Of a stretch of 64,000 bases of DNA, positions 11,792-23,214 are shown piece by piece. The notes beneath the pieces were generated by a model. It saw only the letters and a program-made list of their open reading frames with translations, had not been told where the DNA came from and did not search any database. Every line of letters starts with the position of its first letter. Position 1 is the first letter of the stretch. This DNA comes from Siderastrea siderea (lineage: Eukaryota > Cnidaria > Anthozoa > Scleractinia > Rhizangiidae). The DNA is taken from NCBI GenBank assembly GCA_964030785.1, contig OZ034977.1, forward strand, positions 30,066,652 to 30,130,651, given 5' to 3'. Position numbers and translations under genes: made by a program.

Positions 11792-14663
11792 GCAGGGCTT
11801 ATTTCATTCAGCTCTCTTCACTCATTTGTTGTTCTATTCCTCAAGCTAGAGAGCAAAGCCTGTTCAGAAGTTACCACTCCCCACCCCTCCCCACCCCCTG
11901 CCTTAAACCCCATGCATGTCGTGTTCTAAAATGGTTTTCTGTTCTTTGTTCCTTTCCTTAGGAAAAGCTAAAAGCAGACTACATAAAGGACATAAAGGCC
12001 ACCTTTCAACAATGTTCGGACTTTTTGGGAGACAAAAAATTTATAGCTGGAGATAAGGTGTGATTGTATTAAATGTTATTAAAAACTAGACTACTTATAT
12101 TGGATTCTGGCGATTTCATTGGCTGAACGGAGCCAGGTTATTAGCTGATGTGACTGCTGCAACCAAATATGGTCCATCGACACTCAGAAAAATCTCTTTG
12201 CCGCAAGTTAAGAAGAAATATTCCAACAACGTCACTAAGACACAAAATAAATCAAAATTGTTCCAGAGTGCTTGATTTCTTAGGACGACAAGAAACTGAC
12301 GGTATGTTTTATTAGGACGGCTTTCCACTCCGAAATATCAAGACAAGACATAAAGTAAAACAGTAAAATGGGAGAGAATTATTTAATTAATAAAAAACTG
12401 TCACACATTCCTGGCGATTCAGGACGAAAATCACGAAGCAACCTAAACAAGAACTAAACAAACTACTAAGAAGGACGGAAGGACAACATTTTTTTGACCA
12501 TACCACGCAAAATTGACACTGGTTTACTTATCAAAGGAATCTCATTAGTTTGTTTTTGTGGTATGCAGATTTCATTTGTTGACTTCATCCTGTTTGAGTG
12601 CCTGGACCAACATAAGATTTTTGAGGCATCTCTGTTGGAGCCTCATAGCAATCTCAAGGTACATAATTTATACTTCTAATGTGCCAACCTTGAAATAAGG
12701 GAGGGAAGGCAGGGGGGAGGGGACGGGGGGGAGGGCAGGGGGGGACAGGAGGGAGGGCAGGGGGGACAGGGGTTTCCAAACTTTCCACTTCCGGTACCCC
12801 TCAATCCCAGTTCCCGTTTCCGTTCCGTTTTACGCTGGAATGGGTTCCAGTTTTTTACACTGTACTGTACTTTTTTTATACAACTTGGCTCTTTATGATA
12901 ATTTTTGTAGGGCGGATGAAAACAATTTTAATGCACTGTTTTTGTTTTTCTTTCTTTTTTTTCAGGAATTCTTAACCCGGATTGAGGTAATACTTCACGG
13001 TGCAACATTGCTCGAAATATTGCAGTTAAATTGTAGTGTGTGTGTTTGATCCTTTAATTCTTCTGTGCAATTTTGGAAAAGTATAATGCGATTTAACTTC
13101 TGTTAAAACAACAACAACAAACAATTTGGTTGGGACACGCAATGTTATCAACTTAAAGCTACCACGTCACTGAGAAGCTGCAAGAGAAACGGCACTTGAA
13201 AAATCAAATTCAGTTTTAACGTTCTTTTTTTTTATAACTTTGACACGGTTGTTCCGACTTCTTCAATTTGCCTACTGTGGCCGAAAAGGATTTTCAGGAG
13301 AGAAGTTTGTTGGGAAAGCTTACAAATTCATGTAGAAAAAGGTTACCTGGCTGGCCGTTGTGTCTGAGCCTGAAATTTTAGTTTTTTCAGTTTCATGTTG
13401 TCTAAGTGCATTGACCGCTGCCTGATCAGCTCAGTTGGCAGGCCAACAGACTGTCGAGCAGGATATCACTGGTTTGAATTCTGGCCAGACCACGAACCAG
13501 TGTCTTGAAAGAAACTGGTGGAATTATACTGACTATTTGTAGCCTGTTCCAGGCCCCGAAATAATGGGGAAAAAGAGTGATCTTTTTCTTCAGTTGCAAC
13601 ACGATTTATTTTCGCAGTCCCCTTCTAATTTTCGCTGTCCCTACTATCTGGGAGCCTGGAACAGACTGGGCTGTGCTCGGCACTTTGTCTCAGTTCTGTT
13701 GATTGTCTCAGTGGGCGGTGATGTTCGAGACAGTTATGCAACCAGAGACGAAGTCGAGGGTTTGTATAACTTTCGAGAATTCTCCCAATCCCTCGAGTGT
13801 TTATATCAGGCTATGTAACCACGGGAAGAAGTTTTCTTTTACTTTTATAAAATAACTTAAGTCCTCTCAAAGGATCAGGACGTCACAACTGATGTTTACA
13901 TACTCTCATGCAAACACATCTCTCAGCCAATCAAAGCGCGCGTAGTATCTTAGTTATTTTATAAACCTCATTATACTTGATAAGCTGGGGATTTAAACAA
14001 CTCTCATCGCTGTTTAAAGAAGTTAGGGTCACGTTGTCGTTTCCTGGCCTGTCAATATTCTTTCATAGGTGGGGTGGTATCACAAATGAACCAATAGCGA
14101 TTGTCATAGTTACCTCAACAAGCTGATGGCTGCTCTCACGCCTTAGTTGTTTTAAAACCCTTGCGAACGTGTACGTGAGAAAAATGCACTTTGTAAATTA
14201 CGTTCCCCTCGCCCTGTCCACCCCTGGAATTTATTCGTACATTTGTCTTCGATTTTCTTCTTGTAAATGGTTTGAACCCAGGAGTCACATCGTAAGTCGG
14301 TACATTACGATCGTCTGGGTGAGTTTAGTCCTGAGAAGTCGTTGTCCTGATCAGGCAACGACCAGAGACTTAAAACATCTACTGACGGTTCACAGTTCAC
14401 TTGACTCTGATGATGACTTCCGCTCAGGTTGTCGAAACGTCAGTCAGTGTCACCTCAAACAGTCCTTCTCAGGACTGCAGTCACCCGGACGATCGTAATT
14501 TACCGACTTATGATTTTCTGTTTTTTTTAAACCGTTTGAAACAGCTCATAAGAAGTTTTGTCCCGTTCTCTTTCGCCAGGAGCTGCCCGCCATTGCTGCT
14601 TACAGGAAATCAGACAAATTCAAGGCCCGTCCTCTTAACAACAAAATGGCGGCATTCAAATAA
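4919..14663 (+). CDS. Mu-class glutathione S-transferase, 11 exons, complete
   Basis: Exons: 4919-4954, 5086-5161, 8143-8207, 8935-8982, 10394-10427, 10605-10654, 11181-11231, 11962-12057, 12569-12658, 12966-12986, 14580-14663. All have AG/GT borders and the phases join without a break, giving 651 nt (216 residues plus stop). The protein begins MAPILGYWDIRG, with Tyr7 in the position of the catalytic tyrosine that activates glutathione. Exon 3 supplies the mu-class stretch APDYN...LGLDFPNLPY. QSNA, encoded at the exon 4/5 junction, belongs to the glutathione-binding site. The all-helical C-terminal domain follows (EKIRV, CYNP, FLGDKKFIAGDKISFVDF). Length matches vertebrate mu enzymes (~218). 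It conjugates glutathione to electrophiles in the cytosol, as a dimer. The first coding exon is very short, as in many GST genes. Introns 2 and 10 carry transposons. No AATAAA is seen just after the stop. Confidence 0.96.
5162..7025 (+). other. First part of GST intron 2
   Basis: Intron sequence with no second gene visible. It contains a C-rich tract at 5770-5800 and several T/A-rich runs. Short open frames at 6502-6969 show no recognisable domain and are probably chance frames. Confidence 0.6.
7037..7829. mobile_element. Non-autonomous DNA transposon with 11 bp target duplication, in GST intron 2
   Basis: The two ends are inverted copies over about 90 bp, beginning AGCCTGAATTTCA at each tip. 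An identical 11 bp sequence, ACATGAAAAAT, lies directly outside both ends (7026-7036 and 7830-7840), which is a strong insertion signature. Duplications of 9-11 bp are usual for Mutator-like elements, so that class is the best guess. The interior carries a decayed helicase fragment rather than a transposase. Confidence 0.85.
7219..7583 (+). pseudogene. Decayed RecQ-type helicase fragment inside transposon
   Basis: The frame contains a Q-motif-like PKQENAL, then VNLPTSYGS followed at once by a TAA stop where the Walker A GKS is expected, then IFQIAPLVASEL, and after a gap ISPLVALMNGQVASL, which matches RecQ helicase motif Ia. Only the first ~120 residues of the helicase core are present. Loss of the Walker A lysine plus the stop makes it non-functional. 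Helicase genes of this type travel in cnidarian transposons as far as I recall; that part is background knowledge. The frame runs with GST but is intronic. Confidence 0.7.
9021..9061. repeat. (TA)n microsatellite with T tract
   Basis: About 13 TA dinucleotides run directly into a T tract, in GST intron 4 just downstream of exon 4. Confidence 0.9.
9665..9872. mobile_element. MITE, AACCCTTTAAGCCC family, copy 1
   Basis: The left end reads AACCTTTAAGCCC and the right end GCGCTTAAAGGGTT, inverted to each other around ~200 bp of AT-rich sequence. A second member of the same family with the same length and terminal sequence lies at 62770-62982. It sits in GST intron 4. Confidence 0.65.
11743..11787. 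repeat. (GAT)n microsatellite
   Basis: About 15 perfect GAT trinucleotides in GST intron 7. The open frames that read it as poly-Met or poly-Asp are intronic artefacts. Confidence 0.95.
12705..12772. repeat. G-rich imperfect tandem repeat
   Basis: Repeats of a GGGGGAGGGCAG-like unit in GST intron 9. G runs of this density could form G-quadruplexes on the + strand. Confidence 0.7.
13415..13512 (+). mobile_element. tRNA-derived SINE head (degenerate)
   Basis: The stretch reads like a decayed tRNA: TGATCAGCTCAGTTGGCAG fits the RNA polymerase III A box and D arm, and CTGGTTTGAATTCTGG fits a B box with the usual GGTTCGAAT altered. The spacing is about right for a tRNA head. It lies in GST intron 10. 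It is unlikely to be a working tRNA because the acceptor stem does not pair. Confidence 0.5.
13540..13666. mobile_element. Small MITE, TAGCCTGTTCCAGGC ends
   Basis: TAGCCTGTTCCAGGC at the left is mirrored by GCCTGGAACAGACT at the right, over 127 bp, in GST intron 10. It has no coding capacity. Confidence 0.5.
13844..13965. mobile_element. Small MITE, TTTATAAAATAACTTAAG ends
   Basis: TTTATAAAATAACTTAAG at the left is matched by CTTAGTTATTTTATAAA at the right. The 122 bp between has no gene. It lies in GST intron 10. Confidence 0.5.
14288..14515. mobile_element. MITE with ~55 bp inverted ends, directly before GST last exon
   Basis: The left arm includes GTAAGTCGGTACATTACGAT and the right arm its near-exact reverse complement; arms extend to CAGTCCTGAGAAGG-like sequence on the inside. 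The core contains GATGATGACTTCCGCTCAGG. It ends only 64 bp upstream of the last GST exon, yet the CTTTCGCCAG acceptor is intact. Confidence 0.6.
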
Positions 14664-15774
14664 ATCAACAAAGAAGTGAAACGTCATAGAAGTTATTTCT
14701 TTAAGATGAGACATTCTCTTGTATTGCCTTGATGAACATATTAATAAGGAGAATATACAACATTGCTCGTACAATCTACATACTGTGTTGCTTTTTTTTG
14801 TTTTTTCGATTCTACAGCGAGCGTTGGGTCTGAGGTGATAACGCGCCGAGCTGGTTTTGATCACCTCATATCAAACGGCCACGAAGGAAATAATTGTTTA
14901 ACTTCTTAACTTCGGCAATCACTGCTAAATTTTGTTACGCGGGATGACGTAGTCAGCGAGCGTCTAGGTTTCGGTCGATGGTATTTTTTCATCGGTGTCA
15001 CAAATTGGCATGCTTTTTTTTAACTTTCCCGTATCCCGTGCCCTTGGCACAAGGCTCAAGGGACGTCCCGAAAAATTGTGCGATTTTATTGGCTGTAACT
15101 TCGAATCACGTGAAAGTCAGTTGGGTTAGAAGGCAAAATACAAAGAGGACGTACAGCCGAAAAATAATGCACGCGCAAAAGTGGCGCAAGAAGTTCTTGC
15201 GCCGCAAGAACACGCAAGCGTGCAAGCCGGCGCAAGAAGTGAAAATGCTCTGTTTTTGCGGTTTACCCGCAAGAACATTCGAAACGGAAGAAGTTGAAAA
15301 TCTAGTTGTAAGAAGTTATCAACGTTACCAGCCGCAAGAAGTTCTGCGGGTCCAGCCGAAGAAACTTGTAGTGCTCGTATTGGTGGAGAGTGTTGTGCAA
15401 AAGTAATGAGAAAATATGGCCGAACTTTCCAGCGATTTTTCACAGCATTGGTGCATCAATTCGCCGAGACAAGCGATAGTTCGCAAGGCTAGTAAAAAAA
15501 TCAAGGAAGCAAATTTTTAAACACCGAAATATCGCTAAAAAAATTCACGTCACGAAACGGAATATCTGCCAGCTTTCCGACTGCAAGATACATGTACGTG
15601 ATCTCACATGGCAAAACGTAAACAATCGTTTCAACCGTGTCTGAAACGGTGATACAGGCTCAGCTTAGAACTGACTCAATTTAGTTTTTTATTCCATTCA
15701 AGTAATAGAAACAGAAAGTCCAAAAGCTACAATTATGGCAAACTGCGCGAACTCTTCTTTGACAGGCAAGGCAA
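14664..15774. other. GST 3' flank; CAAGAAGTT-rich segment
   Basis: Includes the presumed GST 3' UTR. From 15160 to 15360 the motif GCAAGAAGTT recurs many times, and 15183-15203 is a perfect palindromic hairpin (GGCGCAAGAAG and its complement). Overlapping open frames on both strands (142 and 105 codons) look like products of this repetitive composition. No gene recognised. Confidence 0.45.
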
Positions 15775-15782
15775 AAGAAGAC

Positions 15783-16245
15783 CCCTGGGGGGGTACTCGG
15801 AAAAATTTTGATGGGAGTGTGCCGCTGGGACTCTGAAACCCTTAACCTATACCAGACCACGTTCATGTCGTTTTTGCAACCCTATTCTAGACTAGATGCT
15901 AAAAATCCCTACCCTATCCCAGACTAGCTGTTTTCGAGCTAACCATCAGAAATATAACCACACAGTGCTTTTAATGGAAACCATCTCTCGATCAACAATA
16001 TTGTCACGATTTCATTCATATTTTCTATTCCGAGTTTTTCAAACCCAATTAATTGGAATTAATTAATTAATTGGATTAAATTTTTACACCACCATTAGTT
16101 TCCCGGTAATTGATACCCTATCCTAGACCAAGACTCCCTGATTTCTATACCCTATCCCAGACCAAACTGCTTAAAAAACCATACCCTTCACAGCGGCACA
16201 TACCTATATAGGTTATATCTGGGAGTACCCCCCCCCCCCCCCGGG
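15783..16245. mobile_element. MITE with CCC(N)GGGGGGG ends and 8 bp target duplication
   Basis: The inverted ends read CCCTGGGGGGGTACTC on the left and, reversed, CCCGGGGGGG...TACTC on the right, followed by GTGTGCCGCTG in both arms. AAGAAGAC is repeated directly outside both ends (15775-15782 and 16246-16253). An 8 bp duplication fits hAT and some other superfamilies. Inside are several decayed CCCTATCCCAGAC repeats. A second family member begins at 63659. Confidence 0.75.
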
Positions 16246-16253
16246 AAGAAGAC

Positions 16254-17045
16254 ATTAACGTGCACGAGGTCACGGCAGATTGTCTGATGATCTCGTGGGT
16301 GAACTCGCCAAGAATCTCTGCATCTTTACCACTTTAATTTCCTAGCAAAAGAGGAATGCTCGAAGAAATTTCAACAACACATTCGCCTTTCAACACAGCT
16401 GCGAAAGCAATTTGCTGTCTTGAGACTCTTGACGGCTTTGAGAACTGCTCATTGCGTTTTACAGAATATCATTCATGCAAATCATACTAAATTTGCATAC
16501 GGCATATTTGTGTTTACTCATGTTACAACTGACGTCTCCAATTTCCTTTTAGATCGCAGAGTTTCCCTTGGACTTTTTTGGTTTACTTTGAAGAATTAAT
16601 GTGATATCGGCTAAAACGTTGTTTTTACAATAAAGACCGGAATAATGATAATTATTCCTTCTCACCCGAGTCACCATGCTTCATTTCACACACGTGTGAG
16701 CAGCAACTAAATAGACGCTAAATAGTGCTTACATACACCAGCACATCCCGTGTAAACGCCTTTAGGCGTCTTCTTGTTTGCCATACTTTCCGACAAAACG
16801 TTTGTTTCACGGCAAAAACCGATTGAATGCCGCAGTACTTGACACGGCACTCATTTTCCTTATAAGTTAAAAAGCAGGGTTATTTGCTGATAAGTTTTGT
16901 GCGGTGAGCCAATGAGGAAGCTTCAGCCTCGTTCCCAGTGTGACGTCACTCTTTGATGTCATCAGGAAGAATCGACCCGAGGCCTCCCACTGACATTCGA
17001 CAAGCGCTTGCAGGCTTGGTGACGAGACTGAGAAAGCTGGAAACT
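16254..17045. other. No gene recognised
   Basis: Unique-looking intergenic DNA without convincing exons, RNA genes or terminal repeats. Confidence 0.45.
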
Positions 17046-17048
17046 TAA

Positions 17049-17364
17049 AGCCCTGGCCAAACGGAGTCGCAAGTTATGCGATAACTTGCGTTTACTTTGA
17101 TCAAGCTCAAATTTGCACGCAAGTGAACGCAAGTTTTTCACCGTTTGGCCACCCAACGCAAGTCGACGTAAGTTGGCTTCAGTATTGTTTCTTTTGTATG
17201 TGCGCGCGTGCAAGGCTGCACTGATATGGCTTTCTTGCTACTTGCTTAGAACTTGCGCCTACTTACAAGTCCGTTTGGCCACCCATCGCAAGTTTTTGTT
17301 CGCAAGTTCATATTTGTCATATTTCCTAACTTGCGTTGACTTGCAACTCCGTTTGGCCAGGGCT
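17049..17364. mobile_element. PIF/Harbinger-like MITE, TAA target duplication
   Basis: AGCCCTGGCCAAACGGA at the left end is exactly mirrored at the right end, and TAA flanks both sides (17046-17048, 17365-17367). The interior is built of repeated CGCAAGTT/AACTTGCG words. It has no transposase. Confidence 0.8.
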
Positions 17365-17367
17365 TAA

Positions 17368-18049
17368 CGGGTGAGGGAACGAGAGGACGGATATTGGGAG
17401 GGACCGGGGGAAAGGGGGACGAGATGTGTACGGTAAGAAAGAAAAAAAATGGGGAAGTGGAAACTCGGGGAAAAAAATATACTTCGATATCGAAAAAGGG
17501 CAAAGAAGCGGGAGCCAACAAAAACAATGTGGGAATCAGGTTTGAAGGGTACGGGAGGCGGGGAGTTTGGACTCCCTCCCTCCCCTCAGCCAAGTTTGGG
17601 AAATTGACAAAACACGAGGAACGTGTGTGACGACGCAAATAACCGCTGCATATGAGACAAACAATTTTGACGCCCGGCAAACTATTTTGTTGTTTTATTT
17701 TATTTTTTAACTGACCAAGTCGGATTGTGTAGGGAGGGAAAGCAGACAAGGCGTCGGTAGGTCGGTTCTCAGAGTATGCCTGGTGCGAGTGTCGGCGTCG
17801 GTAACATTACGTTGTGTGAACCTCATAAGGTGTCCAAGGAGGCTCAGGCCGATGTGATCTAATGTTAACCTCGGGAAAGAATGTGTCGGCGTCGGGAAGA
17901 CGTGGATATCCCATTTCGGCCCCAGAGCTCTTCTAGTTTTTTGTCCTGCACGGCTAAAATCAAAGACGGAAGACACTAGGGTCGAGAATGGTGGAGGTCA
18001 GTGACTGGGAACTATTCAGGAGAAGCGAAATGAACGGGTTCAGCTATTT
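17368..18049. other. No gene recognised; GGGA- and GTCGGCGTCGG-rich DNA
   Basis: A purine-rich stretch at 17370-17600, then a segment at 17740-17900 with repeated GTCGG words. The 89-codon - strand frame at 17707-17976 has no recognised domain. Confidence 0.4.
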
Positions 18050-18946
18050 CTTCTTGTATAGTATAAGCGGCACAGAAGGATATACCAGTTAGTCTTTTTA
18101 ATTCGATTTTAGAGTTCGAGACAACTTGCTGACTTTACGGCGGAAAGTCCCGGAAGAACGTGTTTGAGCGTTTGGACGTGCTTAACGTGTTTGAGATAAA
18201 GCGACGACTTCGCTTTTTACTAATTTCTCCAGATTCTGACAATGTGTTTGTGTTCATCGATAATCATGTTTTGATAGTGCTATATTCACAACAGTAAATA
18301 AACGCATCGTTCAGAACTCTCGCTAAAAGGATATTCAGTTGTGGACAAATTTATATTTGTATTGTTTAATTCAACCAAATTCAATATTTACGATAGACAG
18401 ATGAGCTGAGTCATCAGATTTTAAACATTACGTCATTCGGTAACGCAAAAGACAAAAAACTGTCACAATTTCGTCACGCTGGTTAACTAGCACGTTCAAA
18501 CAAGTAAAAATATTTATTGAGGGTGGAGTGGGTCAAATGACTGGTAAATGCCTTCTATGTGCTTTCTTGTAACCTGTACGATAGAGGCGAAAATACATTT
18601 AAGAGGGCCTATAGTTTCGCAACGAAGCCTTTGTTGTGTTAAAAATGCACCTTATCACAAAGCAAGGATTTATTTTGTATTTGCATTCACCAGTTGGCTC
18701 AAAGGAGCCTTTGACCTGATTAATGGGAACTGTGCACAAAGCGCGGTTCCCAGGCATGGGGAAGAGTTAAATTCTTTTGGGCTGTTAAGATGTCCATACT
18801 GATCAGTGTTAAGGATGTGGTTACTTTATCGGGACTTTTATCGCCCATTTATTGAAATGCGTCTGTTTTGAGAGTTGCGACAGCTTTTTCGTTCATAGTT
18901 TTGAGGAAGACCGACCAAAAGACAGCAACAAGAATGATCTCGTAGA
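18050..18946 (+). repeat. Solitary partial copy of the 30-41 kb array unit
   Basis: Starts with the AGTATAAGCGGCACAGAAGG sequence found in the array and proceeds colinearly to the sequence just before array exon 1 (GAGGAAGACCGACCAAAAGA). It lacks exons 1-3 of the array gene model. It has only one copy of the TATA/AP-1/CRE block that every array unit carries twice, and its TATA motif is altered to AGTAAATAAA. This suggests it preserves the arrangement before that block was duplicated. Confidence 0.8.
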
Positions 18947-20114
18947 CATTTTCGCCTTTAAAAAAATTAAGTACAATAAATGTTTTGGAAAAGTCATAGA
19001 AAACTCAGCGTTTTCGATCATCAGGATAATCACCAGAGTGTCAAACTGCTCAAGAAACCGAGATAGGTTTAGAATAAAACTACGTACCTCTTTGGGTTTT
19101 CAAAGAGTGACGAAATGATCATCCCAGTTCACTGTTTGATGACAGCGTTGAAATCGGAATCCGTCTGCCTTCCCGCCGCAAGAATGAAGTTGACAGCGAG
19201 AAATTCATGAGGAAATTGAACAGTTGCACCCGACGGAAATTCAATTTCTTCATTATTTGGCAAACACGCGCAGTTGAATCTCTTTTCAAACTCAAAGATT
19301 TCAACCCCCCACCCTTCACATGTGATTTACAAAGGCATTTGCAGTTGTGGACAAACACGGCACGTTTCAAACGAACAAGTACACTCATTACAGCTCATCC
19401 TGTTCCCTATAGGAATTGGAGTTACGTATTTTTATTCTAAGCTTATGACACAATAATCTGTTCTCTTAATGCCCGAAAACGTTTAGCATTTTCAACTTTT
19501 TTAAAAAAACATTTTTACCTAATTTTTAAACAATGATTTCATCAACTCAAAGTGGTTTCTGCTTTTTTCTTCGTTCATCTTTATTGACACATTTCAGTTT
19601 CCATTTTTAACTTATCATTATTTTTTTTAACAAATCTGGCAGATGTTTCAGACTTGAGCAGTGTAAGTTTTTTAGATGCATTATATTTTGATGGCACATG
19701 ATACATAATATATTTATCTGATGCAATAAAAGCTATTGTTTGTATTGTTTCCACCGCGTAACAAGTGTCCAACGACAACTAAGGCTTTAATAAATGAAAA
19801 CCAATTAGCCGGTGCAATTTGCGGTGAATTAATATTCGCCATTAATTATTATAAGTACATTTTAGGTGTCTTGAGAATCCTCCTGCCTTCAAATAAACTG
19901 GTCCCGTGCTCAGAAAACAAAACAAAACAAAAAATTGGAAATACCCATTCAAGAGAACTGAACCTTCGCTGTTAGTAAATCAATCATTTGTTAGGTTTTG
20001 CGTAAACCTAAATCACCTTATATCTAAAGAATAGCAATGGTTTAGCAATTCACAACTCTCGTCAAGTTAAATCAAAGTGAACTCTTTTAATTTTGATTAA
20101 ACTTATGAACCTGC
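18947..20114. other. No gene recognised; 3' flank of the broken secreted-protein gene
   Basis: AT-rich. Short frames on both strands, none with recognisable features. The right part would be the 3' flank of the - strand gene that ends at 20115. Confidence 0.45.
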
Positions 20115-23075
20115 TTAGTCCTGCTTCGGAATCTTTTCACAGTAGTAGCCATTCAGAGCTGACCTTGATCCGAAAGGGCAGGAAACACAGCCATTTGATC
20201 CTACTGCGGACCAGTACTGACCGTTTGGACAACTGGTCGCTTTGCTGAATTTCTTTAAATTCTTTTTCGGCAGTAATCGTATCTTTTTTCCTCTATCCTT
20301 GCTTTTCTTCCCCTTGTCGTTGCTTGGGAGATCCAAAACACAAAGCTTCACACCAGCTTTCAGTTTGAAGCCAGTAGCAGGGTCTCGAATTTGAAGTGAT
20401 TCGTAACCGTTAACTGAAACTTGCCATTGAGAGTAAACTGATGGGAACAACGACGTCTTCTCTAAAAGTTCTTGGCAGTTGTTGTCATCTACATTCAGAG
20501 GACAGATCTTGGGCAAAGAAGGTCCGTAGGGATTGTTCAGAGTATCACTCTCTTTTCTGCACTGAACACTTCTGCCTTGGCGATACTGGAAAATGAACTT
20601 CTTCTCAGGAACGCTTGCGATGACATAACTTGTGCCACTTGGCGGTGAATGCTGGTTCCATCCTGTAATTTTTGCCTCCACTCTTACCGATCATTCCGCC
20701 GGGTCCTCAGCTGGAAGGAAAACCACAAACTTTTTCACCACGATGGCTGCGTTTTGGTCTTCTGCGTCAACCCATCCGTTATTAACCAGCCATTGGCTGT
20801 TGGGTATCTTGAAGTTTATGGGTTTGCCAGAGAAAAGGTCAGAAAGTCTCATAAAAGCCTTGTCCACACTGCATGTGATTGGGACATCTTTGTTTTCTTC
20901 TAGGTTTCTGCAGACTGGCAGACTGGGCTAACGTGAGAAGCAAGGCTAGCAATTTCAGTTTCTGGACCTTGGCAAACGTTAGGTCGAATACCACCTTCTT
21001 TATATTCTAAGATGTCACAGTACGCTTCTGTAATCTGCCAGATGTTTGTCTTGTAGATAATATAGGAGAGTAAACTGACAGTTTTTGAATTTATCACGGT
21101 TTCATCTCCACTTGTTACGCTGGAAAGTTCGCTGTAATCAGCGGCAATTCTCAACGCAGCATATTGTGCTGTTGCTGCTCTCATGGAGGTTGCCATAGTT
21201 TCTATGAGCTCGAACTGAAAGTCATAGACCTCTTCATACGTAGAAATCATTTCTCGTGCAAGTACCTTTGCTTTAGGACACAAGCCTTGGGATCTCACTA
21301 ACGCAACAGTAACAGCGGCTAGGTTTGTCTCGGTTCCCATGATGACGTCACACGTTTCATCAATCACATTTTCCCACGTAGTCACCATGGCAGAAAGCTC
21401 AGGTTTCTCAACTTGTGGATTATAATCTTTGTATTTATGAAGAAAAGTTTGTTTAAGAGTTTCAAAATCATCCGTCGAGGTTTCTTATTTAATTCCATCA
21501 ACCAAGAGTCGTAAATTTTCAAGGAAATTTGCATTTTTATTAAACCTGGTTGAAATACTCTGCGTCTTGTTTACGAGTTCATTAAAAGTCTTTGACTTTC
21601 TGAGCAATTCTCCTACCCTAGTCAAAGTGTGCGCCCCCTTTAATTTGCTTGACGGTCTATATAATCTCCAGCACTTGAACCACCAAAAAGCTTCTCAAGA
21701 GGATTCAACAGAACAGCTCCAGCCAGTATCAGTTGCGCCGTGTCCTCTGCAAGCTCCAACGATACAGCTGCTATTGCATAATCAATAAGCTCACCCACTG
21801 CTCTTCCTAACTGTTTACTTAGAGAGTCAATACTGCTTGCATACTTTGCAAGTCGCCCATTGATATAGCCAATGTCGGCATTCGCCTTCTCTCTGTTGAA
21901 TGTTTCAACTTTCTGAAAGTACGTTCGAAGATCTATAAATCGTTCATTGATGGTTTTGGATAGTTCAACGTTTAGCCATTGGGTAAGTCCCTGCAGTGCA
22001 GTTTCTTGGTTTTGAACAACTGTAAGTATTCTATCCATTTCAGTCAGCCTTAAGAACGCTGGATAATCAATGTTGGTGTTGAGAATTTTTGTCTCTTTTC
22101 CACTTTTCGAAGGAATTTGTGATTGGAAGTAGGTCTTTACCTGGATGACAGCTTGCCAGAACATGCACTCGTTCTTCTTCACGTTGTTAGGAAGTTTCCA
22201 TGAAGTAGTACAACCCGATTTAATGGTCTCTAAATCTGGCATTGTGGGCAACAAATCATCTTTCAATTCTCTTATTTGTCCGTTAACAATCTTCGTGAAG
22301 ACTTCCTCCGAGTTTCTGACAATGAGCTGGCTGACTTGTTCAGCTGTTGTTGGGTATACTTCCTCAAATTCTTCTGGGTAGTTATGCTTTAGCATTACAT
22401 AATGCAAAAGATAGGCTCGCCATTTAGCACTTGTTTCTCTCTCGTCTTTAACAGCTTCATAAACATCAACCAATTTGACAAGATCCGGTAAAGACGAACA
22501 GAATATTCTGTCACCAGGTTCGTTTTCACAGAGTTTCTGTATCTCTTTTCTAAGGAATTTTGCCCTTTTCCCATAAAGAACGTCAACAAAAGGATTACTT
22601 CCACCTCTCGCCTCTGATAATCCTTTGGCAAGCCTACTCTTTGCGTCGTTACTTTTCAGGTCTTTGTTCAGCAAGGAAAGGCACCGTCGCAGCAAAGGGT
22701 GCAATTGCCAAATGTCCAAGTAAATTTCAAGCATATTGTCATTGCGAACAGCATCTAAACTTGGACTTAGAAATTCATTCACAATATTGACGTAAAACGA
22801 GTACACGCATTCTGGATCGAAATACTTGGAGGGATCAATCGCGCAACGTTTTATAGCGTCATTTATGGTATAATTCTCTGATATAATTCCTTTTTCCTCA
22901 AGTGCAAGTTTAAGTTGTCCCAGATCTACTAAAAGTGCCGGTAATCCCGAAGATGACGTCGAGCGCAGTCCGTCAAATTCAATGCAGAAACTTTCAAAAC
23001 TGAACTCATTCTGGCCGGAGCTTTCGCCTTGAGCTGTTGTCTGGACTAGGAGCACCACCCACACAAGATCTTCAT
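20115..23075 (-). pseudogene. Intronless secreted protein of unknown function, broken
   Basis: A colinear - strand coding trace of about 980 codons with no introns. It begins with an ATG at 23073-23075 and a hydrophobic signal-peptide-like stretch ending TTAQG. A long, mostly helical region rich in heptad-like Leu/Ile follows, with Cys-containing segments in its first half and a hydrophobic patch (LILAGAVLL) near its end. Then come a second helical part, a probable beta-rich part with paired Cys, and a Cys-rich tail (SCPNGQYW, CVSCPFG, YYCE). Breaks: a frameshift inside the signal peptide near 23064, one near 21640, a TAA at 21485-21487, a frameshift near 20910, and a TGA at 20691-20693. Composition between breaks remains protein-like, so decay is recent or these are assembly errors. 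The helix-plus-hydrophobic-patch design loosely recalls alpha-helical pore-forming proteins, but that is weak inference; I do not recognise the family. Confidence 0.7.
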
Positions 23076-23214
23076 CGCCGACGTTTTACCTTAAAATACA
23101 AACACAACAGATTTTTAATAAAGCGTTCCACAATAAAGTCAAACTCCCCACCAAAAACCACCCCCTTACAATTAGACTCATTGAGCGTGACTATATAAAG
23201 TGCCGTCGGGTTTT

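Noticed and set aside
11625..11929. Open frames with poly-Met or poly-Asp runs
   Set aside because: They are translations of the (GAT)n microsatellite inside GST intron 7.
13564..13818. 84-codon + strand frame
   Set aside because: It lies in GST intron 10, overlaps a MITE and has no recognisable features.
14978..15443. Overlapping frames of 142 (+) and 105 (-) codons
   Set aside because: They result from repeated GCAAGAAGTT words and palindromes; both strands look equally open, and there is no domain.
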